DNA of 64,000 nucleotides from Hydractinia symbiolongicarpus (taxonomy: Eukaryota; Cnidaria; Hydrozoa; Anthoathecata; Hydractiniidae). Location: the NCBI RefSeq assembly GCF_029227915.1, contig NC_079878.1:1734001-1798000 (forward strand), in the 5' to 3' direction. Under the pieces are notes generated by a model. The model made no database searches, was not told the DNA's origin, and saw nothing but the letters and a program-made list of their open reading frames with translations. Positions 34,903-45,746 of this stretch are shown here, in pieces (within the stretch, counting starts at the first letter, position 1; each line of letters begins with the position of its first letter). Both the position numbers and the translations under genes were made by a program.

Positions 34903-35914
34903 AAAAATTATATTTATCAAGAAACGTTCCTCGGCGTTTAGTTTATGAAAAATGGAAACTCTAAGTTCAGTTTCTGCGCATAAAAAAACCTTTTTTGCAT
35001 TTATTTTTTAGACTTTTACAAACAAAAGAATTTTCCCTGATTAATGTGCTGGTATCTTAATTCTTATATGAATGTTATATGCTTTATGAAAAGTAGATAA
35101 AGGGGCTTTAGCAAGGAAAATACATTGCCAATGCATTTACATTCACAATTATATGTGTTTAAATGAAAACATAGTAGCAGCGTTTCACGGTATTAAATTT
35201 TTGGGAAACAGAGACATTTGACGTTACTTAAATACATTCCCAATCTACGGCGTAGAACATTGCCATCAAAGTAAAAAATGTGGGCGACTTATTTATGATT
35301 ATTGCAATAATCTAATTTAAATTTTATATAAGAGATATATTCTAATTGTTTTCAGTCCGAAAACCTTTTCCATCTATTATAATTCTGTTTCATAATAATA
35401 AAGTTGTCATTTAACTAACATTAACCAAAACATACCTAAATATCTTTATTTAATATAAAATAAATATGACAGTAATTACAAGTATTGATTTCTGTACACT
35501 TTACAGTGTTAAAGTGTCCAACCAAAAACATTTGGAATGTGAAGATAAAATATTCTGGAAGACTGTTGACTTTACATACTGTAGATAATTAAGATATTTG
35601 GATTTAGTCAGAAATTATTTTCTTTCTTTCTCTTCGAGCGGGAGTTGCAAAAACTGTCTGTGTTGAGGGTAATAAAATATATATTATTATGTCTTTCTGG
35701 TCAAGTTTAATTTATTGAAAAATACCCATTTTGAAGCTTACTCCGCAGAATTAAGGAAGTAAATATCTGCATATCTGTTGAAAAAGAATCCAAAAATACA
35801 TTGATGAAACTAATTGTCTCCAGATAATTCAAAGATTGCAAATTATTAAATGTTTTCCATTAAAATTGCAGATGGTTAGAAAATATTTTCTGCTTTGTTA
35901 GTGTGTGACACTCA

Positions 35915-36033
35915 AGTGTACATCCAAATTCCCCCACACTTGACATCAGTTTTGCAAAAAGTACATTAGCAAAGGATGAAGTTTTGAAGGACAACAACAC
36001 GTGCAGTTTTGAATCAACTGTTTCCTGTTATGC
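35915..36033 (-). promoter_or_regulatory. Composite upstream module, right mirror of copy 1
   Basis: Minus-strand reading CATAACAGGAAACAGTTG, GCACGTGT and AACTGATGTCAAGTG, about 0.85 kb upstream of the outer-right promoter. Confidence 0.5.
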
Positions 36034-36436
36034 CAGTTGATTTCCGTTGTAAAATAAGACCAGGGAATTACAAAATATGAATGACGCGAGACTAAGTAAT
36101 TTAAGAAGTTATGTAGTATATTAAAAGAAACTGAGTCTTAGTCAGCGCTAATTCATCTTACCGTTATGCTTCCTATATCATATCGAAACTTGTTGGGAAG
36201 ATGTCTTATCATGTTATTTGAAAAAGAAACATTTGTACATTCTTTTGTTGCGGTAATTTTTGGGCTCGTAATTTTTTTTTAACAATTAATACAAATCTAG
36301 AAATATATTCAATATAAATAAATATCTCAACAATTTGTCAGCTCATCATAAAGAAAAAAGAAAATAGACAACAGGTCGTATATTTACTTAAAAAATAAAT
36401 CATAAAAAATTTAAAAACGAAAAGACGAAAAGACTC

Positions 36437-36682
36437 TCAAAATGCAATCACTGAAAAAAAAATTAAAGATACTGCAGAGCCTAACAACCTAATTTTTAAT
36501 TCAATCTTATTGCAATCTGCGCCATGCTTCGAAAAAGCATTGTTAAGTGGAAAACGAGTAATGAATTGTTGGAAGCGCTCCTGTGTTGCGACCCCATTTA
36601 TGGGCGCTCTTTTGTCACAATTGTCTAATATAAAAAGTGGCAACATACGGCAACTGATTACCGCAGTATATTTCCAGGACAA
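36437..36682 (-). other. Mirror of the 81-codon open frame
   Basis: Right-arm counterpart of 1155-1400, differing by a few residues (for example SR for SC and ITR for STR). The same caveats apply: non-ATG opening and no recognisable domain. Confidence 0.15.
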
Positions 36683-36869
36683 TTTATGAACTCATTTAAA
36701 TACCTATTAAAGTTTCAATGGTGGAAGATAATTACAGCGAAAGTGAAGATTGTTACTAAAGTCATTATTAAAATAATGCGTTAACAAAAAAAATTGAAAA
36801 CAAACAAAAACTTTCCAGAAAATTTAAATTGTTTGTCAGGAAATACTGAAATTTCTTTAAATCAAGTAT

Positions 36870-36935
36870 GGAATATCCCTTTCAACCGTATTATATAATA
36901 CTGAAACTGTCAATCAAAATTCGCACCTATAAAAT
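36870..36935 (+). promoter_or_regulatory. kappaB/TATA promoter of outer-right copy
   Basis: GGAATATCCC at 36870-36879, ACCGTATTATATAA, ACTGAAACTGTCAAT, and TATAAAAT at about 36929-36936. Promoter elements are intact although the gene downstream is broken. Confidence 0.55.
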
Positions 36936-36980
36936 CCCAACAGTATATTTCTGAAGCCATTGTAAAAGATTACAATAACC

Positions 36981-38718
36981 ATGGTTGTTTTAAAAATCGT
37001 CTTTCTCGGTGATTGAAAGTCATGCTAACAATGCATGTGTTATTAATGACTACTGATGGTGAAAGATTGTAACTGCACGAAATTTCATTTCTTTTTAGTT
37101 GGGTTAGTGTGTTTAGTGGAATCAAGTCTGATCAAAGACGCTGCTGAGAATAACAGAGAATGTCATTTAGAAACTTATATGGAACACTTGTTCACTCATA
37201 CTGTGAGGACGTTAAGGTCGATTACAACATTGAAGAAAAAGCTTGTAAGTTAAACTTTGTTCCATATTATGAGACAAACAGCACTAAAAAGCAAAATTAA
37301 GAAGTTTTAACGAAACTTGCCTTTTCTTACAAAGTCTTTCACCAGCATAGTATCATTTATTTAAAAATAAAACATTTTCCTAACGCTACCTAGGCAGCGT
37401 AGAAGCGCGAGTATTAGTAGAAGTAATTGATAAATAGCAGGAAGTTTAAGATTATACCTTAGGGTGGATGTCAACGAAAAAACTCGAGAAAGCACTGTAC
37501 TATGATATATATTTTAGTTAGGCATTATCTATTCTGAATAAAGAAGGAAGAGGAATGGCTGTCAATTAGCTGCAGCGTACGTCGATTCAACAGAAATATT
37601 TCAAAAATTTCATGTACGTAGCAAAAACTAATTTGTAAAGCCATTTTAGTGATTATTAGAAAATAACGATGTATTACTTTCCTTCAAGAGGAAATACGGT
37701 TTTAACTTCCTTATTTATTATCAATTACTAAAATTCCATTTCTTTGCATTTATTTATAGCTTACCAAGAGAATTGATTTTAATAGCAAGATTATTAAAGC
37801 GTATGTAGAGGTCTTATATACAATCCAAAAAGAGGAAATTAACAAGAAGCGAAAACAATCTTTCTTGAAGGAACCTAACGATACTATTGCCAAAATGACA
37901 GCAGATGTTGTAAAGACAAATTTGAAACGAAAGGTAAGAATAGACAATTCTGTTCTTTTTATAAGTAAATGTTTCAGAAGGACCATTATTTAATTGCTAA
38001 CAATTTTAATCAACCTTATGCCTCAAAGTTGATGCTATAAAATATAAAAAGGACATAAATAAAATGTCTTACCTTTCAGAAAAAAAATAGTTTCACAGGA
38101 TTTTCTACTTCTATATGAAACTACAATAACATGTTGCAGGTATGTTGACGATATAAGCAATGTCTATCTTATCGGTTGAAATTATGATTTCAAGGGAACT
38201 AAAATCTATATCTGAAAAATAAAAATAAAAAATTATAATACCGTTGTTATTTATAAGATCTTGTGGTTACCTAATGTTCCCCCTAATAATTTACAGGTTG
38301 TTTCAGGACAGAATTGTAAGTAAAAGCAATGATACGTAACGTTTACATGACGCAAAGTTCATACATATTCGTATACTTACATTAGGCAAAATTAATTTAT
38401 TTCGTAAGACCCTAATAGTTTAATAGCATCAGTTCTCTGAGAACACCAGCCGCCTTCTGCCAGCCTGAATAAAGTTAATATCATCACTAAAGATTATTAG
38501 TTTGATTTATTTCATCATTTTTTCAGAAACTAATGACCTACCCATGTCTTGGAAGTGATGACACTGTCACATTATGGAGACGATTCGTCCCAGCCTATCC
38601 AAACGCGAAGCCTGCTCCATGCAACAGAAATCAAGATGACGAAATTCTTACCATAGTTCAAGATATTGCTGCGATTTATTCTGATCTTCGACATTTTTAT
38701 TTTAGAACAAAGAAATAG
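36981..38718 (+). pseudogene. Outer-right copy of secreted four-helix-type protein gene, likely truncated
   Basis: Exons 36981-37008, 37099-37244, 37518-37613, 37760-37933 and 38527-38718, all with the same lengths as the inner copies except that exon 1 starts at a later ATG (28 bases). Exon 3 has TAA at its eighth codon (GAA TAA where the outer-left copy has GAA CAA), which would end the protein after about 65 residues. The intron 1 donor is GTGATT instead of GTGAGT, and exon 4 has a proline where the inner copies have leucine (KEPND). Exon 2 matches the inner-right copy with one mismatch over about 220 bp including intron flanks, unlike the surrounding introns. That points to gene conversion into an otherwise decaying copy. 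Confidence 0.65.
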
Positions 38719-38989
38719 AATCAAAAATAGGGACAAATTATTATAAAAAAATTATTTATTCGTTATGTGATTTGAAATGAAGATAATGGGAGCATTTTTT
38801 CATAGCTGATTTGTAAAATTATCCTTTGTAGCATTTATATCTGTTATTTACATCTGCCGCACACTCGCCGACATATTATATTTAAAATTATTTCAAAGTT
38901 TTTACTGTATTAATATGAGTTTTGTTGTGTTTTTTCGTATTTATTATTATGTGTATAAAATACTGTTGAATGCTCAATACATATAAAAG

Positions 38990-40200
38990 AAATTTACAGA
39001 CTATACACAATTATATGGCGAAACACAAATGCAATTTTTTTGAGTTGAAACAGAACTTAAAGTTACCATTTTGAATTAACTAAACGTCGAGAAATGTTTC
39101 TGGATAAATACAAGTTTCGATATAACATAGGAAGTGTTAAATAAAAATTTTGTAGCGCTGAAAACATCGTTCCACCGAACCACGACAAAAGAATAATCAT
39201 TTAGAATATTTTTTGTGTCGGTTTCTTTTTTAGTTTAAATACAATCCAAAACAAGTTACAAATCTTAAATTTCAATACACTGTATTGATAATTAGCACCA
39301 TTGCCCGCAAACATACTCCAGTAAGAGCGTCCATAAATTGTTTTCTCTCTAAAGTTAAATGTTGCATGGAAAGAGGAGGATTATTTTGTTTTTTGTTTCA
39401 TTTCACGTAATTTTAAGAAACAAAATTTAAAAGCTTAAGGATTCCGGTTTCGTGACTACTTCATAATTTCCCTGCTTGTTGATCTAATGTTAACAATTTA
39501 TCACTGTGTCAGTTGTTTAGGTCAAAACAAATTGCTTTTTTTACTGATGACTTACTTTAATTAAGCGAAAGAAATAAACTAACAAAACAGGAAGCTGTTG
39601 ATGCAAAACTGCACGTGTCGTTGTCTTTAATGTTTTTATGTGCTTTGTGAAAAAATGATGTCAAGTGTTATACATGTACATGTACATGCACATTTGTTTG
39701 TCATCCAGGGATAGTAATGCAAAAAAAAACAAAATAACAATAAGCATTTTTAATAGAACTCGTTACGTAGATGTGCATCCTTTTTATGTGAATTAACTAA
39801 AGCAAGATTTATTTCAAAATTTTGGCATTCTAAGTAAACAGCTTAAGATTTGATTAATGACTTTTGTTATGTGTTAAAGCTGCTTTATTTGCTTTATGCT
39901 ATAAGACATATTGTCGTATTCCATTCTCAATCATTTCCTTGTTAACAAACATATTTTAAAGAAATGAAAGAACAGTTACAAACAAATAATTGAAGATTCT
40001 AAAAAATTTTACAAAGAAAATTTTTTTCTCGTTCCTTCTTATAAGAAATACTGCAAAATGAGATATTGCAGCTAATTCATGATGACCGGGAAATATTTTA
40101 ATAAAAGTCCTGCGTAATTTACGTTTTGACCTTTCAAATTCTGAATATATCCTACAAATACTAATTCATATCATTACCAGCACTTACAGTTGTTTATAGT
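38990..40200 (+). repeat. Inverted extra copy of flank sub-repeat
   Basis: Homologous in the same orientation to left-arm 2.84-4.04 kb, hence inverted relative to right-arm 33.8-35.0 kb. It flanks the outer-right gene with a smaller inverted pair. Divergence is clearly higher than between the two arms, so it is older. It carries a module copy at 39580-39695 and continues across the Harbinger insertion at 41690-41820 (matching left 4160-4300). Confidence 0.7.
39580..39695 (+). promoter_or_regulatory. Composite upstream module, copy 6
   Basis: AACAAAACAGGAAGCTGTTG, GCACGTGT and AAAATGATGTCAAGTG in the standard order. The nearest upstream gene end is the outer-right copy at 38718. Confidence 0.45.
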
Positions 40201-40513
40201 AAAATGAGAAACTCACCCACAAGTAAAAATAGAAAACCTAAAAATCAAAGAAGTTATTTCCTTAAAGGCACGTTTCCACTCATGAAAATTTTCCTCGGAA
40301 AAGAAATATTTCCGAATTGCACATGCGCAGTATATCAAAACAAAGGTGGTTCTTTTTTGCCGCTGGAAACGTTGGAACAAAAATAAAAGTTGAAAATTTT
40401 CAACTATTTTTTTCAACAGATAATTTGTAGCATTGGACAACCAAGAACACCACAGATACGTGTGCGATATCCTGTCCTTTCTGCTGTGATGATCCCTTCA
40501 GCACAAGCAGCTA

Positions 40514-40813
40514 GTGCCACAGTCACATCTCCCCTTTCATCAACCGTATCTTGTTTCTGGCATTATGAGTCCTGACATTGTTTCTGGCATTGCAAGTCCT
40601 TCAGTTCCAAGTGCCCAAGAGAATGCTGATGACTCAGAACAGCAGCAAGATCTTGCTGATAAATCTTTTTGGGAAGAAGAACGTGAAGAACTCTCTGTGC
40701 ATAAAAAGTTAGTAAACCTAATGCCAGAGTACTCGTGCATATGGAAAGTGTACTCAACAGAATACAAAGACAAAGACAGAAAAATAAGGTCCTTGGAGGA
40801 AATTTCAAAATGA
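40514..40813 (+). CDS. MADF/Myb-like protein of Harbinger element
   Basis: The frame ends in a MADF-like pattern: LVNLMPEYSCIWKVYSTEYK followed by DKDRKIRSLEEISK (residues about 66-99). This matches the L-x-P-x-[LI]W..Y.D...R..[AS]W.EI layout, with the second tryptophan replaced by leucine. An acidic, serine-rich stretch precedes it. The frame stops right after the motif, so the protein is either truncated or missing its later part. Such DNA-binding partners help Harbinger transposases act on the element ends. Confidence 0.45.
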   Translation: MPQSHLPFHQPYLVSGIMSPDIVSGIASPSVPSAQENADDSEQQQDLADKSFWEEEREELSVHKKLVNLMPEYSCIWKVYSTEYKDKDRKIRSLEEISK

Positions 40814-40994
40814 TTGGGAGACATTGATGGTAAGCTAGTTTAGCTACTAGCTACCTTTTTTGCTTAGTTTATACAAAACTAAAAAATATTTTCCAGTTGT
40901 AGCTGTGTAGGTCTACATGTACTTTCAAATTTCCACGAATTAATGTTGTGGGTTTTATTTTTGCAAATAGTAGCTATATCTTAAGAAATTTATT

Positions 40995-41651
40995 TTATTT
41001 CTCTATAACCCTTCGTGCTCGAGAAAAGCGGTAGTTACATATTCTTTTTTGGCTATTAAAATTGGTTCTAGCATATGGTTTCATCATAAATCACTTGAGG
41101 AGAAATGCTTCATCGCCCACAAAAACATATGGGAAATTCTCTTGAGTTCCACGAAGTATTGTTGCATTAGGAATGCCCAACGTTTGATCGTTTACTGCCG
41201 TTCTAAGGCCACTATTTAAAAACACTCCTCCATCGCTATTCTGTCGTGACTGACCTACGTCCACTAGCGTAAATTCCTAAGTGGCATTATATACAGATAA
41301 CAGAACTATGCAGTGATGCTTTTTTATAATTAAAAAAGAAGAGCCATATGATGCAGGTGCTTGCATCATAACGTGTTTACCATCAATTGCACCTACACAG
41401 TTTGGAAAGTTCCATAATTCTTCAAACTTTTGGGATATTTTTTTCCACTATTCACTCGTTGCAGGACATTTCAAGTAGCGTTCTTTCAATAACATCGTCC
41501 AAAGAGCTTCGGACGTTTCTGCAACTATGCGAGTAACTGATATCAGACTTACGCGATAACTACATGCAATGGATACTTGAGAATCACCAGTCACTAGATA
41601 GCGTAATGTTACACAAAGTCCTTCTGACGGACTAATTGCCCTGGGCAATGA
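40995..41651 (-). pseudogene. HARBI1-like (PIF/Harbinger DDE) transposase relic
   Basis: One continuous minus-strand frame reads RAISPSEGLCVTLRYLVTGD, then ALWTMLLKERYLKCPATSE, then WNFPNCVGAIDGKHV (first catalytic Asp), LVDVGQS..NSDGGVF (second acidic block), VGDEAFLLK, MMKPYAR and FSRARRVIE. These are the ordered HARBI1 landmarks. In-frame stops are at TAG after ATSE, TAG after YNAT, TGA after FLLK and TAA at the 3' end, so it is dead. The N-terminal region and the end of the domain are missing. Confidence 0.85.
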
Positions 41652-41819
41652 ACATTTCGTAATAATTAGGTATATTTAAAATTTAGTAAAGTGTAGATAG
41701 TGTTTTATATAACTTCATATGGGAAGTAGAAAGTAAATCTACTAACCGGACTTATTCCCTCCAAAAAAGGTAAATATCAAACTTCTGTTATGCTAGAAAG
41801 AAACATTTTATAACCATAT

Positions 41820-43260
41820 ACTAAAGTTCATGCAAAGATTATGTCGATATGATACCGATCTAGATATTAATAAAAAACAATAATCTGCGTTTCCAATTGC
41901 ATCACTTGCATGTCCGTAAATTGCTAAAGGAAGGGGAACAAAATTCAAACCAAATTGTTTATAAAACTAATTAGAACATGGTGTGTCAAAAGAGGGAGAA
42001 AAGGTAGCTAAGAATGAACCCAACCTCTGACCTGTTGATTAAGATTTTTAAAAATGCGCTACGAGGTTGTCAAACTTACGGCATGCTTTAAATTTTTATC
42101 AAATATTCTTATTACTCCTGACAAAAGCTTTCTTTTAAAAATACATTGTTTTTGTAAGCAAGCTTTGTCCTCTGCGCGTGAGACCTCACTTAAAAAAATA
42201 TGCAGAAAGAAAGCAAAACCGACAAGAAGCCAAGGGGCTTGAAGATTTCCACCATTAGCCTGAAAATTTTGAAGTAGACGGAGAATTATTGGGTAAATAA
42301 ATCATTAAGTATTCAACTACAATAAATAAAAACTTTACATAGCTATATGAAATATATATTCTAAAATAATAGTTAAAACTTTAACTGGATATTTTTAAAA
42401 CTGATCAGGAAAATTCTGAAAATTTCAGAATACAAATCTTGTTATGTTTTAACTTGACGATTCAAATATAATAAGTTCTGAACGAGCTCAATTTGAAGGA
42501 TGAAATAATTCATTGTTAATTAATCCAGCAATAAGCATTTGATTATTTCAGTATTTAGGCCTTCAAAATTTACTCTCTTGTTGAGAATCGTTTGAAAATG
42601 CTAATGGTGCATGGTTTGATAACAGCTGATCTGAAAAAGAAAGCACGTTTAAAAAATGAGAAACAAGAATACAAATTTGTCAAAAACTGAAATAACATAA
42701 AAATTGTTAATTTATGAGCTCTTTAACCTCTCTTTGTCTCTTTAACTTGGAAAGGGATTTATTAAAAAGATATAAATTAATGCCATGTAATGCAAAACGT
42801 ATATTATATATAGAAATGTATGTATATAAATTTATTCAATCCGGCTTTTGATATCTGTCTTAAAGAAGTAACATATTAAGCGGGCAATACATGATTTTCA
42901 AACCTGTGGAAAAAACAGGATTTTTTTTGTTGAGATCGATTATTGAATTAAAAAAAAATTTGATTGTTTATTATCGTTTTTCGATTCGAATTTTCGAATT
43001 AAAATTTCTTTCGAGGTAAACTTTTTGAGGAAACTGATTGGTCATTGTCTCCACAAATCCAAAAAGCGAACTTCTAACAAATTGAATTCAACAAGTTTAA
43101 ACAAAAGAGGGTAAACACACAATTATTAACTTTGCGGATTTGATAAATCGATAGTCTTTTATGTGAGATATCTAAAAAACAAGTTTTAATATTTTGTGTT
43201 ACTTTGGGTGAGTTCTAGAAATTTTTTGCAAGCAAACTAGGCACTTAAAGAGAACGGATA
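41820..43260. other. AT-rich stretch without recognised gene
   Basis: Nothing supportable. A 62-codon frame at 42054-42242 (begins MRYEVVKLTACFKF) has no relatives in the window and no splice borders that help. Confidence 0.4.
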
Positions 43261-43264
43261 ATGA

Positions 43265-43375
43265 GCCAGTAACGTTGATAATGAGGTGACAAAACAGTTG
43301 GTTGTAATGATAATACTTGTCTAATGACAAACGGTAGGAAACTGTAGAGGTCCAAACCCCTAAATGTTTTGCATC
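43265..43375. repeat. Dispersed repeat A, copy 1
   Basis: Shares GATAATGAGGTGACAAAACA, then GTAATGAT.ATACTTGTCTAA and a TAGAGGT..CCCCTAAA tail, with 44250-44345 and 50170-50265. Confidence 0.65.
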
Positions 43376-43930
43376 TAACCTTATTACAAAGATTTTAATT
43401 AAATAAACAATTAACCATAGCAGGACAACATTAGGAGCACAATACAAACATTTATAAAAAGAATAGACACAGCAACAAAAAGGAAATTCAAAGCGAAGCA
43501 AATAGGTACATATAAAAAAAATACATTTAAAAAAAAAATAAAATAAAATAAGAAAATAAATAAAACTTATCAAAACTAAGGTATCCTAAAACGGAGAAAA
43601 TTTGAAATGAATCTTAAAGAATGTAAATTGAAATAATCAACTATCTGTGCGCCAGGACTTGTGAATCTAGCCGTAGCTTTCCACATGTGTTGCAGGCACC
43701 CAACACTCAGCCTTACACATATAGTTGTTACGGTGGGCCAGCCATAGGAGAGTACCAGACTTTCATAACAGGAGTGATGTCTCAAAATGGTAGATAACAA
43801 GGACAGACATAGTAGATTATAACCCCAAAAGGCTACTTAAACAATGACTCATGGCAGCAGGATCGTCAATCTTGTAGACAAAGCGAGCAAACTGTGCTTC
43901 CCTACTGAACTGGGGTAACAAGTGGGATCG

Positions 43931-44230
43931 TTAGCCCCAAAGACAAGACAAATTGTCAAGCCCCTTGCTATGCTTCTTGTAGGCAACAGTAGTGTAATAG
44001 CCATTGTTCAAATTTCCAGAGTGGTTGATTACAGCCCTTAAGTTGTAGTGCTTGCGACAAGAGACATCACTTTTTACAGTGATAGGTATAGAAAGGGTGC
44101 CCGGGTAAGATGTGACAGGAGAACAAACCTTAGACACAAGACCTTTGTTATAGGCAAAGCGGTTTAATTGCAGAATCAAAAGTGAACTGCACTCTGCGAC
44201 CTCTTTTTTAACTGTCGCAGTTTGGTAACT
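43931..44230 (-). pseudogene. Ubiquitin-specific-protease-like C-terminal fragment
   Basis: The frame reads KKEVAECSSLLILQLNRFAY, then IPITVKSDVSCRKHYNLRAV, then INHSGNLNNGYYTTVAY. This follows the USP pattern L-x-L-x-RF ... Y-x-L-x-A-V-I-N-H-S-G ... G-H-Y-T. The catalytic His position in GHYT is a Tyr here (GYYT). Flanking repeats and a second partial copy at 62662-62820 indicate a dispersed, probably mobile, origin. Confidence 0.6.
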
Positions 44231-44249
44231 ATTGCAGTATTGACAGAAG

Positions 44250-44345
44250 TACGATGATAATGAGGTGACAAAACAGCAAGCTGTAATGATATTACTTGTC
44301 TAAAGACAGGTGGTTATGACTATGTAGAGGTTATGCCCCCTAAAG
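44250..44345. repeat. Dispersed repeat A, copy 2
   Basis: Same block as 43265-43375, with GATAATGAGGTGACAAAACA and GGTTATGCCCCCTAAAG. It lies just upstream of the USP-like fragment in the fragment's own reading direction. Confidence 0.65.
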
Positions 44346-45110
44346 ATTCCGAAATAATCGTTAACGCCTGACAATAATTGTTCGCTATCCAAAAAGTTAT
44401 CTACTGACAATTGTAAAGTCCATGTTAAGGGCAGTTGAAGAAATGAACTTACTTGCTCAGAGGTACTAATATTTTTGCAAACGTTTCGAGTAGTACAAAT
44501 TCTCACACGAGTGTTGAATAATCTACCAAAGAAAGGAAAGGCTAAAGACAACTCTGGTATGAGATACTCAAGAATCTGTAAGGAATCTTGCTGAGTGAAC
44601 AGATTAAAAATAGTGTCCCTTGCATTACAAACATAACCTTTTAATGCATTTAGAAATATAAAGGGTTCACTAAAACCTTGGAGGAGGATAATTTGCGTAG
44701 AATGCTTACAAAACTTCTACCTATCGCCACATTAGAATCATTTGCAAAGATGGCTGTGGCGACTGTCGGCAACACATAAAACATTGCTTTGTTACGCCCT
44801 GGGGATTCGTGTCCTTAAAGATAGTGGTCGAAGTTGCCAATATTCAAAGGTGAGGAAAATGATACAAATCTTTTCATTTCAACTATTATGTACAAAATAA
44901 TATAATTATATATAATGAAATATATAATAACGAACGAATCTTTACCATTATAGGTGTTTCTCCTGCATGTCAGTTTGAAACTTGTCACAAAAAGCTGGTC
45001 ATTATTTTTGTTGGGATTGTGGAATATTTGCAGAAATGTCAAATGTTTTAGATTATGTATTTAATCTAAGATATAGTGATTGGGAACAAAATTTTTCATT
45101 ACACTACAAA

Positions 45111-45746
45111 TATGTCGACAAAAGACACTGATTTACGTGAGGGTGACGTCAAACTGCAATTTAAAACCAAAAATGAAGACTATATGAAATTGCTTAATCG
45201 TACATTGAAGGGTGCACAACGTGCTCCGGCTTTGATGTACCAAACAACAAGTTCTTCTACGAAAGAGCTGAACTTGGCCAATTATGAACTTCTTCCATGC
45301 GAACCACTGCATGACAGTAGTGGACACATTAAAAAGCTTTTGCATGAACTCCCGTATCATCTAAACAAAAGTGAACGGAAGCTGTTAGAGCAAACAATAA
45401 ACGCGTCATTTAGTGGAAAAGAAGCCAAACGGGGTGCAGACTACAGATTATGTTTAATTGACTGTACACAATATTTGTATGGAAAGATCGATCAAAATGT
45501 AATCGATCTTGTGTCAACTGCTTTTGAGATACAAGATAGTCAGTACAGACCGGATCATTGTCGTGCACCAAATCCATTCTGCGTTTACACAACGTGACAT
45601 TTCTCCATGGAATAAAATTATGTAAACATACTACCTGTTCAAGGTCGTTGACAAAACAAGAGTTATACGGGCATTCATTGATAGCTCATGCACCAGAACA
45701 ATACCGGCTGCTTTCCGGTCCAGCAACAAACACTGGAAATGAATAA
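45111..45746 (+). pseudogene. Unclassified mobile-element-type protein relic
   Basis: The first frame (45111-45597) has PLHDSSGHIKKLLHELPYHL, KRGADYRLCLIDCTQYLY and YRPDHCRAPN. A frame shift near 45560 leads into SILRLHNVTFLHGIKLCKH, TKQELYGHSLIAHAPEQYRL and GPATNTGNE. Further relics continue to about 46.1 kb (NTLIPYHSIK-like, then WLYQSHLERIANYFLIPEF). I associate these motifs with repetitive uncharacterised proteins in cnidarian genomes but cannot assign a transposon class. Frame breaks show it is dead. Confidence 0.45.

Larger units (their letters stand above)
19782..37926. repeat. Right arm of giant inverted repeat
   Basis: Partner of 1-18779. The inner boundary is sharp: homology to the left arm starts at CGGATAAG (19782), which mirrors the left arm ending at 18779. 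The outer boundary cannot be set, because the left arm is cut by the window edge while right-arm sequence continues. This arm has its own 581-bp Helitron insertion (21216-21796) and lacks three segments present on the left. Those differences argue against a trivial read fold-back. An assembly join of divergent copies cannot be fully excluded from sequence alone. Confidence 0.93.
40265..41675. mobile_element. Decayed PIF/Harbinger element
   Basis: The element interrupts the flank homology: left-arm-like sequence stops at about 40265 and resumes at about 41690. It contains a HARBI1-type transposase relic on the minus strand and a MADF-like ORF on the plus strand, the two-protein plan typical of PIF/Harbinger. 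Terminal repeats are not convincingly resolved. AGGCACGTTTCCAC near 40266 has a partial complement at about 40361, which may be an internal or nested repeat. Confidence 0.7.

Noticed and set aside
1-37926. The palindrome as a single large TIR transposon or Polinton
   Set aside because: No polymerase, integrase or capsid gene lies in the arms or the 1-kb spacer, and the arms carry tandem gene units instead. The outer end is not visible, so this is rejected as unlikely rather than excluded.
43199-43573. 124-codon minus-strand frame rich in F, I, L, Y and C
   Set aside because: Its composition reflects an A-rich tract on the other strand, and its C-terminal half lies in dispersed repeat A. It is not a membrane protein gene on this evidence.
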